In this document: one piece after another, positions 29,568 through 39,388 of the stretch
Numbering within the stretch: position 1 is the first letter of the stretch
Layout: each line of letters starts with the position of its first letter
Virus record (IMG/VR): IMGVR_UViG_3300024307_000003
Coordinates: 1-64,000 of that record
Length of the DNA stretch: 64,000 nt
Strand: one strand, 5' to 3'
From: a virus
Translations under genes and position numbers: made by a program
Notes under the pieces: generated by a model
Seen by the model: the letters and a program-made list of their open reading frames with translations, nothing else
Database searches by the model: none
What the model was told of the DNA's origin: nothing

Positions 29568-31055
29568 CTACACTAATTGATTGAAAGATACACCCCCCGG
29601 ACGAAGCACAAAGAGTTCTGTGAAGTCTGGAGTTTGATCTGCTGTTATGAAAAGAGAATCTGCATCAGAAGACCTCTTGGTGTAAACATTCACAGCTACA
29701 ATTCTATTACGAGTGGCTGTGTTAAGGGCTACGAATACAAGTTGTGTGTTATACAACATCTCTCCTATCCGAATTTCATCAAAGAAATCCTGAAGGCCAG
29801 CAACCATTGCCGACCTCTCTAAATTAGAGAGGGGAACTCTATCTGTCGTTCTGTAGTCAATTCTAACATCAACATTCACTTGAACTGCTTTGGAATGTCG
29901 GATTGTCTCCGTTCCACCATCAAGGGTGTTGACTGTGTAGCTTGTGCTTCCACTTGTCTGCGTGTTAATTGGTTTAGACGCATATATAGCTTGTGAGATT
30001 TCCGCAGTAGAACCACCAAGCACCACAACATGAAAAGACAGAGCATCAGCATCATCCCGGTTAACAGCCGTAGGGTTGTCATAGATAGTTACCTTCTCTA
30101 CTCCACCAACACGAAAGACATTACTCACTACGCCATCTCGGGTAGAAGCCCCTATAGCTTGTATTTCAGAGAAATATCTGTTTCTGTATTCAGCATCTGT
30201 CTCCACCTCACTACCAGAGTAGAAAGGAAGGACATTTGTGGCATCTACAAAGCCCGTAAATGTTGGAGTCATTGCATCAATACCACCAGAAGCCAGAGGA
30301 TAAAATCCGTCTGTCAAACTAGTGACACCCACTGCTGCCCACTTGTGACCAATAACGGGTGTTATCTGAAACTCTGTTTGTTCCGAAAGTCCTATCAATT
30401 GCTTTGAAACGACATAGAATCCAACGTATAAAGTGTCTTCTGTTGTGTCTACAAATACTCTGTCAATATTCCCATCTGTGTAAGTGAGAAACATTGAAGA
30501 AATTGCATCAAGCATTAGTCTCTTACTAGCATCTGTTCCATCATTCGTAAACACGAAGTTCTGGGTAGCTCCGTCAATAGTACTCAACAGGACAACAGAA
30601 TAGGATGTATCTGTGATTTCAGAGATTGAAAGCTTATATGCAACCACTGTAGTGGTTAATAGAAAATCATCATCAGCTTGATACACTTTACCATTAGAAG
30701 ATGTAAACTGAGTTGTGTCTGGGAGGATTGTATTGTTAGGAGCATCTTCGTCCATTTCAATGTAGACAATCCCTGTCCCCGGTTGCTTCCCTCTTCGATA
30801 CACCCCATTCTTTGAGAAGATGTCATCAAGGTAGATCCCCTCAGCACCATCCAGACGCTGAGAAGACCAAATAGCTTCCGCTACACGATTATTGTCATTT
30901 TGAAGCTTTGCCAGAATAGCCGCAATTTGTCCTAGAGGATTATCATCCCCAAGTTGGGCTTCCACTCCCATATCTTGCCGAAACATATTCTTGATCGTTT
31001 CAAGCACTTCTTCATAGGTTTCTCTTTCAAAACCATATCTTGTTATTTCAGCCAT
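29568..31055 (-). CDS. Baseplate wedge protein, J-like (Mu gp47 type)
   Basis: The 495-aa protein has the Baseplate_J pattern: a helical start (YEEVLETIKNMFRQDMG, then LGQIAAILAKLQND), LDGAEGIYLDDIFSKNGV, a middle beta domain, and the C-terminal VNVDVRIDYRT and VFVALNTATRNRIV. It builds the ring of wedges around the hub. AAGGA precedes ATG. Its neighbours are the expected W-like protein upstream and gpI-like protein downstream. Confidence 0.85.
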   Translation of the reverse strand: MAEITRYGFERETYEEVLETIKNMFRQDMGVEAQLGDDNPLGQIAAILAKLQNDNNRVAEAIWSSQRLDGAEGIYLDDIFSKNGVYRRGKQPGTGIVYIEMDEDAPNNTILPDTTQFTSSNGKVYQADDDFLLTTTVVAYKLSISEITDTSYSVVLLSTIDGATQNFVFTNDGTDASKRLMLDAISSMFLTYTDGNIDRVFVDTTEDTLYVGFYVVSKQLIGLSEQTEFQITPVIGHKWAAVGVTSLTDGFYPLASGGIDAMTPTFTGFVDATNVLPFYSGSEVETDAEYRNRYFSEIQAIGASTRDGVVSNVFRVGGVEKVTIYDNPTAVNRDDADALSFHVVVLGGSTAEISQAIYASKPINTQTSGSTSYTVNTLDGGTETIRHSKAVQVNVDVRIDYRTTDRVPLSNLERSAMVAGLQDFFDEIRIGEMLYNTQLVFVALNTATRNRIVAVNVYTKRSSDADSLFITADQTPDFTELFVLRPGGVSFNQLV

Positions 31056-31063
31056 ACGATTCC

Positions 31064-34000
31064 TTAAATCTTCCCTGAGTCATACAGAGAAATTATTTTT
31101 GCGTCACTCAAGACAGATTCAAATGTTGCTGCTCGTTCAATAGTTCCAGAGAAAAGAACAGTGACATTTGGCACTATTAAGCTATCTGCTCCATAGAACA
31201 CATGTTGTGCCCCTGTTGGAATATTCTCCGCCGAGGACCAAGAACCATCTGTTGTAGAAACAGTAGATACACACTCAACTCCATTTATAAATAGCCGCAG
31301 AGTATTAACAGCATCAAGATCAACAATAGCGGTTATATGGTATGTCGTGTTCAAAGATAAAACATTATTTCCATAGTTTTCACTGAAACTTCCGCTTGTT
31401 CCTTCCGTTACTAGACTAAGAACCCCAGTGTTACTCATTGCTAGAGTTAACCCTGTACGCCCAGCAGAAATCCCATTACCGTTATCTGACAGTCCCATAA
31501 TCGGAACAGGGAAAGTGCTAGGAGCAAATGCTGTTGGTCTCACCCAAACGCTGAATGTCCGCTGTCTTCCGTTTGTGGCTGTGAAGTTAGTTCTTGGTGA
31601 ACTATTAAATCCACTTATCCCACCAATGCTCCCACGAGTAAGGTCAGTTCCAGAGAAGCTACCATTTCCGTTGTAAGACAACCTGAATCCAGCAGTAAGA
31701 GATATATCACTCTGATAAGCATAGTCCTGCTCCAATTCAAATCTAATATAAGAACTTGGGGTGGATTCAAAAATATAATTGTCATGCAGTGTACGATTAC
31801 CAGTGTTGAATAACAGTCTTGCATTGGCTTCAGATATTGTACTGTTGTAGGTACTTATCTTCTCGAAAGTTCCTGTATAGTTTCTTCCAACTTGAATACT
31901 GTCATAATCACTATTTCCGGGACTCAAAGATTGGAAATATCCTCCAAAGGTTTGTACAGCAGAAACTCTGCTAGCAATAGTTCCCGGCCAGTTTCCAGTG
32001 TATATCTGACACTTGTTAGTTGTGTTGATCTGGTTTGTATCCAAACTCACAGCAATGAAAGTATTCCATCCTGCTGCTAACACTCCATTACCTGATGACC
32101 ATTGAATATAAGCTCCGTTATCGTGGGTATTGTAGTTATAGAGTCTAAACAGAATAGCACCAGCACTGGTGATTCTCAGATCCCAATACACCCAGTTTGT
32201 TGTACCATCAAAGTTGTACCCAGCCATTAAAGACGCGTCTGTTAATGTTGCCGGTAAAGATGTCCAGAAAGAGATTCCTAATTTACCGGAGCCAACTACT
32301 GGAGCAACAGGTAACACATCTGTGGGATAAAGGAACACAACAGGTTCAATTCCATTTAGAGAATTAGCTCTTGCTGAGGTTGTTCTACTGCCGTCTCGAA
32401 TGGTTCCAGCTTGACCCACCAAAGCAACTGATCCATATGTTGCAAGATTTGCTAATGGGTTAACATACTCTCTAACATCTGCTGTGCTGTAATCATTCAT
32501 CGGATAGAGTGTTTGAGGAATACGAGAAGCTTTCATAGCTTCTAGGTCATAAAGACCACCGGGGAAAATGTTCCCAGTTGTCACACTATTTCCATTTAGG
32601 ATAGTTGCGGACATTGGTTTAACTTTTCCAATTATCCCAGAGGTTGTGCTTATTCCAGATATGGTACTAGATAATCTCTTAGTTGCCGAGCCAGTTAATG
32701 CTCCAGTTCCTGTTATAGTAGCTACCAAGCGTTTTCTCATTGTCCCAGATAACGCACCACTACCTCCAATAGAGGAACTAACAAAAGTTCTCAGTCCAGA
32801 TGCTGTGGTTGTGCTAGAGCCAACTATTGTAGCTGCCATCTGCTTCACTTTAGTGAAATTAGCTGTAATGCTCCCTAAACCACTAATTGAAGATGAGCCA
32901 TATTTAATCTTTCTCAGATTAGCACTTACTGTAGAAGTACCAGCGATAGTTGTGTTACTTCCTTTATTAATAGAAGCTACGACACTGTGGACACTTGCAA
33001 TGTTAGCGCTAAACCGCTTGGTGATATTGGCCACTACGTTGGAAGTACCAACCATTACCAATCCAGAAGACTTGTTGATGCTTCCTGTAATGGCTCCATT
33101 TCCTGCTATAGTGGAAACCAATCGCTTGTTCAGAACACCGGAGGTTGTTGTGGTTCCTGTCAGAGTTGCAGACAAGGAGTATGCCGGGCCTGCGCTTACT
33201 AAACTTGTTCCAGCAATTGTAGCAACCATGTTCTTTGCTATAGCTGCTGTTACGTTGGAAGTTCCAGAAATAACTGTTCCGCCACCAAACGCTGGGGCTG
33301 CTGTTACATCCGCTGTTCCAGAAATTGTGCTGCTCATCTGTTTGGACACAGACGCTGTTACAACTCCAGCTCCTGTTATGGTGCTGGCTACTGGTTTATA
33401 CACAGTAGCAGTTAATGCTCCGCTTGCTGAAATAGCAGCAGACATCACTGTAGACATATTGGCAGTAATAGCGCCAGAAGCTGTTATCGTAGCAGATATG
33501 GCTTTAACACCATTACCCGCTGACAATGCGCCACTTCCTGTAATTGTAACGCTCTGGAATGTTCTGACAGCCGTTGCTGTAACAGAAGAAACTCCTGCTA
33601 TAGGAGCGGAAACAAACGATATATCATCCTTGGTGAGGATAGCTGATATTCCAGAGGTACCTGCAATGAACGCCGCCATAGATTTGATAGACGGAGTGAC
33701 AGGCGGTAAATATTCTTCTTGCGGAGGAAGAGTGTACACAACTTCCTGTGATGGGGTGAGGGCTACACGTCCGCGCTCTGTTCCACCAAGTGTTCTCACA
33801 ACAAATTCTAAATCATATTGTCTGGAGTTTCTGTTGTATCTGGATTCAAAGAACACCAGCTCCAGCACTTCGGGGTTCAAGAGAATTGTTCTTCGATACC
33901 AAGCATCCACTTCCAATTTGGTGATTCCGGGCTGTGCAATATAATCCCGGTTAATTCCACCAAACTGTGTGTTATTAAACCATTCCCCCTTAAAAGCTCT

Positions 34001-34114
34001 CAGCGTAACCTCAAGCTCTTGTCTGACACGTTTGTTCGTGTCTCTAACAAGGGACAACCCACCATTCTGGTAGGATAAATCCCCCGTAGTGGGGTCGATA
34101 TATAAATCGAACAT
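31064..34114 (-). CDS. Baseplate gp46/W-like protein fused to repeats and two LamG-like domains
   Basis: This 1016-aa protein combines three parts. Residues 1-130 match Mu gp46-type baseplate proteins (YIDPTTGDLSYQNGG, VTLRAFKGEWFNN). Residues about 147-515 hold some 20 tandem units, the central eleven exactly 18 aa long, of the form ATIxGxGxVTAxIxK. Residues about 520-1016 look like two concanavalin/LamG-type beta-sandwich domains (SGKLGISFWTSLP; RQRTFSVWVRP). A baseplate protein of this family is usually about 150 aa. The extension probably forms an arm carrying carbohydrate-binding heads on each wedge. The 5' ribosome site is weak. Confidence 0.75.
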   Translation of the reverse strand: MFDLYIDPTTGDLSYQNGGLSLVRDTNKRVRQELEVTLRAFKGEWFNNTQFGGINRDYIAQPGITKLEVDAWYRRTILLNPEVLELVFFESRYNRNSRQYDLEFVVRTLGGTERGRVALTPSQEVVYTLPPQEEYLPPVTPSIKSMAAFIAGTSGISAILTKDDISFVSAPIAGVSSVTATAVRTFQSVTITGSGALSAGNGVKAISATITASGAITANMSTVMSAAISASGALTATVYKPVASTITGAGVVTASVSKQMSSTISGTADVTAAPAFGGGTVISGTSNVTAAIAKNMVATIAGTSLVSAGPAYSLSATLTGTTTTSGVLNKRLVSTIAGNGAITGSINKSSGLVMVGTSNVVANITKRFSANIASVHSVVASINKGSNTTIAGTSTVSANLRKIKYGSSSISGLGSITANFTKVKQMAATIVGSSTTTASGLRTFVSSSIGGSGALSGTMRKRLVATITGTGALTGSATKRLSSTISGISTTSGIIGKVKPMSATILNGNSVTTGNIFPGGLYDLEAMKASRIPQTLYPMNDYSTADVREYVNPLANLATYGSVALVGQAGTIRDGSRTTSARANSLNGIEPVVFLYPTDVLPVAPVVGSGKLGISFWTSLPATLTDASLMAGYNFDGTTNWVYWDLRITSAGAILFRLYNYNTHDNGAYIQWSSGNGVLAAGWNTFIAVSLDTNQINTTNKCQIYTGNWPGTIASRVSAVQTFGGYFQSLSPGNSDYDSIQVGRNYTGTFEKISTYNSTISEANARLLFNTGNRTLHDNYIFESTPSSYIRFELEQDYAYQSDISLTAGFRLSYNGNGSFSGTDLTRGSIGGISGFNSSPRTNFTATNGRQRTFSVWVRPTAFAPSTFPVPIMGLSDNGNGISAGRTGLTLAMSNTGVLSLVTEGTSGSFSENYGNNVLSLNTTYHITAIVDLDAVNTLRLFINGVECVSTVSTTDGSWSSAENIPTGAQHVFYGADSLIVPNVTVLFSGTIERAATFESVLSDAKIISLYDSGKI

Positions 34115-34136
34115 CGTTGTTCTCGTTTAAAATGTA

Positions 34137-34721
34137 TTACGGAATGGGAGTGCTTGTTGGGCTACCCGGAGAAGCTGAAGTGTGTTTATGTGTTTCAATC
34201 GGTAAACCATTCAGAATATAACTTCCTGTGTGTGTAATCGTTCCAACGATCTCAATATTCCCATCCAAGCCAAGAGCAATACGAGAAGCACCACTCTCAA
34301 TAACAATCTTCCCCGGCTCTATAGGCTTCTCATCAGGGAGAGCGAAGATACAAGGGAGGGCAGCTATAGGGTGAAACTCATGTGTCTTCAGATCATCAGG
34401 GATAGAGACAGAAGCCCCATTCTGAAGCAGGCTACCGTAGTCCCTATCTGAGAACAACACCAGCACCATATCCCCTACACTCACAGGAACGGTTATACGG
34501 CTCGTTCCACCTCCCCCGCTATACACCATAAGGGGTACGTTAGAAATAGGCGGGAAGGGCTGGATATGGCCATCCTTGTACTTGGTTTGTGTCAGGATAG
34601 TGCCTGAGATTCTGTTCCCCACCACTTTAGTGACAACAGCCGGCTTGATCGTGTGAATGTGCCGCATGTAGTTCATTAGGAACTTGTTTAAAATATACAC
34701 AGGATCATTTGTATTAGACAT
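34137..34721 (-). CDS. Baseplate central spike protein
   Basis: The 194-aa protein has an OB-like N-terminal domain (VTKVVGNRISGTILTQ, PVSVGDMVLVLFSDRD) as in Gp138/gpV-type spikes. A repetitive strand region follows (RIALGLDGNIEIVGTITH), then an end HKHTSASPGSPTSTP, whose HxH is typical of a metal-binding tip. It pierces the outer membrane. Confidence 0.75.
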   Translation of the reverse strand: MSNTNDPVYILNKFLMNYMRHIHTIKPAVVTKVVGNRISGTILTQTKYKDGHIQPFPPISNVPLMVYSGGGGTSRITVPVSVGDMVLVLFSDRDYGSLLQNGASVSIPDDLKTHEFHPIAALPCIFALPDEKPIEPGKIVIESGASRIALGLDGNIEIVGTITHTGSYILNGLPIETHKHTSASPGSPTSTPIP

Positions 34722-34774
34722 TTGTTACCACTTGTGAAAATCGTTTACGATTGAACAAGAAGGAGGGTATGTGT

Positions 34775-35707
34775 TTACACATACACGACTACTTCATCCG
34801 CTTCCATGTTCGTTACCCATTCCCCGCCTTCCAAGGTTCCAGAGTGAACCACTGAGGTCACTTTATACCCACCCTTGTAAAATCCATCTGAGGATTCCAC
34901 ATACACGGTTTGATTAGGCATAATGGCTCCATTCAGGAGACACTTGATTCTAACGCTCTTCTTGGGGGACGTTTTGTCTTCTGGGTTGGTGCCCTCACTC
35001 TTGTTCAGAGGAGCAATCTCCAATAACCCGCTTTGAGCGGTTAGCTTGATGATTTCTTGTCTGGTGCCTTTATCTTTAGGCATCCAACAGACAGCTCCCT
35101 CTTGCACACTGAAATCCGAGTTGGTTATCTTGGCTATTCTCCGGAGCTGTTCACAGCTACTCCCGGCAGCATAGAAGTCACTCTTCGTCACCATCTCTGG
35201 GACGTTCAGCAAGCCTCCAGCTTTAGGAAGGCCCATATCCCCTACGATGTCTTCTACAATCGTCTTGTAGGGCGTCCCAAGAGGGTAGGAGCGTACAGAA
35301 ACAGTTTCCCGCATGTTGACACTACCATCCCCAAGAGAAAGCTCTAGAATGCTGTCAGGACTATTGAATGTATATGTGTAGCTTTCAACTGTTCCCTTGA
35401 ATATCTCTTTGATTCCAGATTCATACCCAGCAGAGAGGATTGCCCCCAAGGGCTTACCATTCAAGTTTTCAAGATACCCGAGAATTTCCTTGGGCATGTT
35501 GTAGATTGTGATGGAACCACTATTGGGGGAATCTGTGACGCTCTTGCGGATATTGAATGAGATGTTGTGTTCTGTCAGGCGGTAGGCATTGGTGGGACTC
35601 TTGGAGTCTACTAACTTCCCAATATCCACCACTTCCGGTGTGACGTAGGTGCGCTTCACTTCAATCGGTTTACCAAAATCCAATTGATACTTACGATTAA
35701 ACAGCAT
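34775..35707 (-). CDS. Baseplate hub protein (gp27/Mu gp44-like)
   Basis: The 310-aa protein lies between the Dit-like genes and the spike, the usual place of the hub. The pattern of an N-terminal barrel (SFNIRKSVTDSPNSGSITIY), a middle helical-beta part (YKTIVEDIVGDMG) and a C-terminal barrel (MPNQTVYVESSDG) agrees. It overlaps the upstream gene by 11 nt. It would join tube, spike and wedges. Confidence 0.65.
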   Translation of the reverse strand: MLFNRKYQLDFGKPIEVKRTYVTPEVVDIGKLVDSKSPTNAYRLTEHNISFNIRKSVTDSPNSGSITIYNMPKEILGYLENLNGKPLGAILSAGYESGIKEIFKGTVESYTYTFNSPDSILELSLGDGSVNMRETVSVRSYPLGTPYKTIVEDIVGDMGLPKAGGLLNVPEMVTKSDFYAAGSSCEQLRRIAKITNSDFSVQEGAVCWMPKDKGTRQEIIKLTAQSGLLEIAPLNKSEGTNPEDKTSPKKSVRIKCLLNGAIMPNQTVYVESSDGFYKGGYKVTSVVHSGTLEGGEWVTNMEADEVVVYV

Positions 35708-36077
35708 CTCCTACACTCTCCGCCCAAGCGTTGATATCTTCATCTTCGCTAACAAAAATTAAAAAGAATCTACCATCCCGGAAAGTTCCTTCTTTAGAAG
35801 GTCTTCCCCATTGATCATCCATATCTATTACTTTTAGTAGTCCTTTAGGAACTTCATCATAAGCTTTATAAGGAACAAGAAGATCAATACCATTCACAAT
35901 CTTGAACTTCACTCTGGGGTCTTGCCCCAAGAGACCAACGTAGCAATACCAAGCATCTTCAAATGAGTTGTAACGATACCGGAAAGCATAATATTGATTT
36001 CCTATCTGAACACGTACACGTTGATCCTGATAGAGGTTGTTTGAATCAGGCCCACGCATTGGGAGGACAATCGGCAT
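35697..36077 (-). CDS. Tail/baseplate protein, 126 aa
   Basis: Small beta-rich protein (RVQIGNQYYAFRYRYNSFEDAWY) of a type commonly found between Dit-like and hub genes in myoviruses with DUF3383 sheaths. Function in assembly is inferred from order alone. Confidence 0.6.
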   Translation of the reverse strand: MPIVLPMRGPDSNNLYQDQRVRVQIGNQYYAFRYRYNSFEDAWYCYVGLLGQDPRVKFKIVNGIDLLVPYKAYDEVPKGLLKVIDMDDQWGRPSKEGTFRDGRFFLIFVSEDEDINAWAESVGDAV

Positions 36078-36697
36078 TAGTTGCTCTCCTGTGATTTCAT
36101 GTTAGCTTCATATTGTGCATCAGCAGCTTCTTTGTCATTAAGGAGAGGAACTATTTGGGAATGGTTCTTACCATCATTGAGATCGGTTGGTTGTTCTGCT
36201 CCGTTGTCAGTTGTCCCTTTCCCACTTTCTCCTATTTTAGCAGAGTCAATAATTGTCACTGTTATAGATTGGCTCTCAGCTAAACGAATAACTTGGATGT
36301 CACAATTGAAGTTCAAGGCTTCCATAGACTGTGCTGTGAAATCTGTTGTGTAGGTTTGAAGAATACAATTAGTAAACAGATCAAACTCAGTGACAACATC
36401 AAAAGGAGTTCTTGAGAACCAAAGTTCTTTCAACAAAGCATGAGCTTCGTCAGCCCTATTAATGTTGTTATAACCCACTTCATTATTAGGGTACTCAAAC
36501 ACTGGATGATTGGAGACACTTCCTACAATACTGATCGTAGGATTCTCATTGAACACATGGTCACTAATATTGGAACGAGTGTCCACAGGATAGGAGGTTA
36601 TTTGATTGGTAAATGTCTCCTTAACACTCATCACTGCATCAGCAACAAATGATTTTCTGGAGTCATTTCCTCCTGCCATAAAAACTGTTATTGGCAT
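36077..36697 (-). CDS. Dit-like tail protein
   Basis: The 206-aa protein has a beta-rich core (ISDHVFNENPTISIVGSVSNH and NFNCDIQVIRLAES) and a low-complexity, charged C-terminus (about 160-206). Its place between tape measure and hub and its sheet pattern suggest a Dit-like or tube-initiator ring protein that connects the tube to the baseplate. Confidence 0.55.
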   Translation of the reverse strand: MPITVFMAGGNDSRKSFVADAVMSVKETFTNQITSYPVDTRSNISDHVFNENPTISIVGSVSNHPVFEYPNNEVGYNNINRADEAHALLKELWFSRTPFDVVTEFDLFTNCILQTYTTDFTAQSMEALNFNCDIQVIRLAESQSITVTIIDSAKIGESGKGTTDNGAEQPTDLNDGKNHSQIVPLLNDKEAADAQYEANMKSQESN

Positions 36698-36701
36698 AAT
36701 A

Positions 36702-38561
36702 TTATTCCGTTGTTGCTGTGTTAATGGCTGGCCAAGGATTACTCTGCTTTATTCTTGTTTTTAAATCTTCAGAGGGAGTAATCTGAATACTGAGGTTATT
36801 TTTGATAGATTCAGCAATCGTAGACCCCATCTTTTCTATATAGCCAAGAATTGCTTGGTCTGAAATCGGGGAAGCAAGTCCCATAGCTCCAGAAACTTTA
36901 GAACCTAAGTTCCCACTAGCTATTCCCAAATAATCATGAATCTCCTTGCGAACATTTTCATCCCCAGCAAGGTAATAAAAGACATCATGAAATAGAGCAG
37001 GAAGAAGTCTAGCATATGTAGTGACCATCGTAACTAACCAAGATATGGCACTACCAAAAGCATTAAGTAATGGACTAACCATCTTTAAGAAGAATCCAAG
37101 GTTGTCAAACAGGAGCATTAACCTTGGTTCCATTGATTTAAAGAAGGAGTTCATTGTGTCTGCCCACACCATTCCAAGCTTTGATTTCTTTTGCTCATAA
37201 GCAAAGAACTCACTATTCTTGAAATCTCCGGATCTTTCTCGCAATACTTTAGCTAACGCTTTAGCAAATTTCTCTGGAGTGAATTCTTTATTCTTTAATG
37301 CGGCATTAAACTCCGCTCCGTTCCCTTTATATCCTAATGCGTTTTGAAGCAACGCAGAGATACCCGGAATGTGTTCTGACATCTGACCATATAATTCTTC
37401 AGAGGTAAGAGCACCCTTACCATACGTCTGCATTAAGGCGTGTAAAGTCAAAGCCAACTGTTCTGCTGATAAACCCATAGCCTTAGAAAAACCAAGCATA
37501 GCTGAGAAGAGTTCACGGGTTTCACCCATATTAAACCCACCGAGATCAGCAGATAATCCAATTTTTGTCCATGCTCTTGCTGTATCAAGAAGACTGGTTC
37601 CCAGCGCCTCAGATTCTTTACGAATGTATGCCAACTCTTTTGCAGAGTTTTTTCCAAAGGCTGTTTGCATCATCATATTCATCTGGTTAAACTTAACACC
37701 AGTTTGTTCAGCGCTCATTGCAAGAGAACCAAAACCCACAGCAGCAAGTCCAACCATTCCGGCTTTTACACTACGCAATCCAGCCATCATTCCAGCAAAG
37801 CCTTGTTTCCCAGCTTTTCTCATCTGAAAGTCAAGGCTAGTTATGCTTTCTTTAAACTTGTTTACTGCGTGCGGGGCATCTCTATATTCTCTAATAATCC
37901 CTTGCAGAGTTTCATGATGGCGTTTCCATAACCCAGAATCGCTCGAAATATTAAGTTCTCGTGTTGATCTTTCAAATGCTGCGCGAGCGCGAAAGATCTG
38001 CATGTCCTGTTTGCTCTTTGCTCTAGCAATAGCCGCAAGCTGGTTAACAGAACCTTTATTAATATCCTTAGTGTATTTAGGAGGAGGAACGTTCAGTTGC
38101 TTATGAAGGTCACGGGCTTCGCTCTTTATCTTCTTGAGCTGAACAGCAAACTCAGCAGAGATCATTTCTCCGCTCTTTAATCTTTCCCCATACTTAGCTA
38201 CAGATTCTGTGAGACGATCCATGTCTGCTTTAGGAATCTTTAGGGTGCGGAAGGTGTTGTGCATACCAGCCTTAGCTGATTCCACCATAGCCTCACGCTT
38301 ACGCATGTTATAGGCAACCTTACCTATGGTGTTCCAATACCACCCTTCTCCTTGTCTTCCACCACCACTTCCTCTGCCCGTTCCTCCAGAGACAGCGGAG
38401 CTTACACGCCCACCAACAGAAATATTAGGAGAGCTTAGGCTCTCCAATTTCTTCTTGAGCTTGTCGATTTTCTTTTCAAACCGATCAATGTTCCGATAAG
38501 CAGATTGATTGATCCTAAAATCTGCTTCAGCGTAAACACTCGCTGCTCTTATTCCATCCAC
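36702..38561 (-). CDS. Tail tape measure protein
   Basis: The 619-aa protein starts at GTG 38561 (AGGGG, 7 nt). Residues about 20-45 are coiled coil and 45-75 are Gly/Ser-rich. The central part has the tape-measure-domain signature (GVKFNQMNMMMQTAFG, GALTSEELYGQMSEHIPG), and hydrophobic helices follow (about 465-515). It sets tail length and may leave the tail during DNA entry. At 619 aa it implies a rather short tail. It sits after the frameshifted chaperones as expected. Confidence 0.85.
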   Translation of the reverse strand: MDGIRAASVYAEADFRINQSAYRNIDRFEKKIDKLKKKLESLSSPNISVGGRVSSAVSGGTGRGSGGGRQGEGWYWNTIGKVAYNMRKREAMVESAKAGMHNTFRTLKIPKADMDRLTESVAKYGERLKSGEMISAEFAVQLKKIKSEARDLHKQLNVPPPKYTKDINKGSVNQLAAIARAKSKQDMQIFRARAAFERSTRELNISSDSGLWKRHHETLQGIIREYRDAPHAVNKFKESITSLDFQMRKAGKQGFAGMMAGLRSVKAGMVGLAAVGFGSLAMSAEQTGVKFNQMNMMMQTAFGKNSAKELAYIRKESEALGTSLLDTARAWTKIGLSADLGGFNMGETRELFSAMLGFSKAMGLSAEQLALTLHALMQTYGKGALTSEELYGQMSEHIPGISALLQNALGYKGNGAEFNAALKNKEFTPEKFAKALAKVLRERSGDFKNSEFFAYEQKKSKLGMVWADTMNSFFKSMEPRLMLLFDNLGFFLKMVSPLLNAFGSAISWLVTMVTTYARLLPALFHDVFYYLAGDENVRKEIHDYLGIASGNLGSKVSGAMGLASPISDQAILGYIEKMGSTIAESIKNNLSIQITPSEDLKTRIKQSNPWPAINTATTE

Positions 38562-38579
38562 TTAATTTCCCCTAGCTTC

Positions 38580-38882
38580 TTATCTGTGAAGCTTGCTGGC
38601 TTGTTGTGCTTTCTCAATTTCTTCTTTGGCCTGTTCATGGTGTAACAATTCAACAGAATTTCTGATTCTCCGAAACTCATTTATCTTCGATAGAAGATCA
38701 AGATCAAGGTCCAGAAGGTTTACAGTTACATTACATTTTTCATCAAAGATGGGTTCAAGCCATAACATATCTTGCGCTGTTAGCGATGACTCTTTGTCTA
38801 TCCTTTCATACAGCGCGGCCTCCTTCCTACTTAGCTCTCGATTGGAGCTGCCGGGAGGAAGAAAGCCAATAAATCTTTTTTT
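38580..38882 (-). CDS. Tail assembly chaperone, -1 frameshift extension (gpGT-like)
   Basis: This frame is reached by a -1 slip on the run of seven A (minus strand, 38882-38876) near the end of the chaperone gene. The extension reads RFIGFLPPGSSNREL and continues without a stop through DMLWLEPIFDEK to the end. The fused product would be about 230 aa (132 + 98). Such fusions (lambda G-GT) load the tape measure protein during tail assembly. The short ATG frame at 38768 alone has no good ribosome site. Confidence 0.75.
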   Translation of the reverse strand, partial: KKRFIGFLPPGSSNRELSRKEAALYERIDKESSLTAQDMLWLEPIFDEKCNVTVNLLDLDLDLLSKINEFRRIRNSVELLHHEQAKEEIEKAQQASKLHR

Positions 38883-39271
38883 AGCAGTGTACCGTAATTC
38901 TGATTGATGATCTCAACACACAGTTGAAGAACACCAGTAAGCCCTACACCTTGTTCTGCCAAAATATCCAGCGTTGCTGGTTTCTTGGATGCGCCATTTT
39001 TGGGACGATACCAAACGCCGTCAATCAAACGATCTGCCAGTTTTTCTAAATCAATTCCAGCTAATGCCCCCATAATCCCTTCGATCATGGCAATCACTTG
39101 CATTCCTTCTTCAAAGCTTCCTGACACTGCCAGAGCATTTACAAAAGGTTCTTTAATGAGAGGGATAACAATGTTGTTCTCACGGAGCTGACGACGCAAG
39201 TCCCACGAGTTGAGCGTAACTTCTAATTGTGTCCCATCTTCACACGGGACGTGAATAATTTTCTCTTGCAT
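38831..39271 (-). CDS. Tail assembly chaperone (gpG-like)
   Basis: The 146-aa unshifted product lies between tube and tape measure genes, the classic place of gpG. Near its 3' end CTA AAA AAA GAT provides a slippery A-AAA-AAA site. The protein is mostly helical after an N-terminal beta part (VPCEDGTQLEVTLNSWDL). Confidence 0.8.
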   Translation of the reverse strand: MQEKIIHVPCEDGTQLEVTLNSWDLRRQLRENNIVIPLIKEPFVNALAVSGSFEEGMQVIAMIEGIMGALAGIDLEKLADRLIDGVWYRPKNGASKKPATLDILAEQGVGLTGVLQLCVEIINQNYGTLLKKDLLAFFLPAAPIES

Positions 39272-39298
39272 ATTTATCTACCTACAAAAATTTAAACA

Positions 39299-39337
39299 AT
39301 AAAAAGGAGGAATGCGATTCCTCACATCCTCCTTTAT
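39299..39337 (-). terminator. Intrinsic terminator after the tail tube gene
   Basis: On the minus strand AAAGGAGGA pairs with TCCTCCTTT and a run TTTTTATT follows. It would limit transcription past the tube gene, so tube protein is made in excess over the tail chaperones and tape measure. Confidence 0.7.
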
Positions 39338-39388
39338 AATCTCCACTTACAGGAGCGATTTACAACTAGCTAGTTATAGCTATTTACT

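Noticed and set aside
32568-33944. Long plus-strand open frame (458 aa) antisense to the baseplate fusion gene
   Set aside because: It is a by-product of the repeat codons on the other strand; its sequence mirrors the 18-aa repeats, has no ribosome site and runs against the operon.
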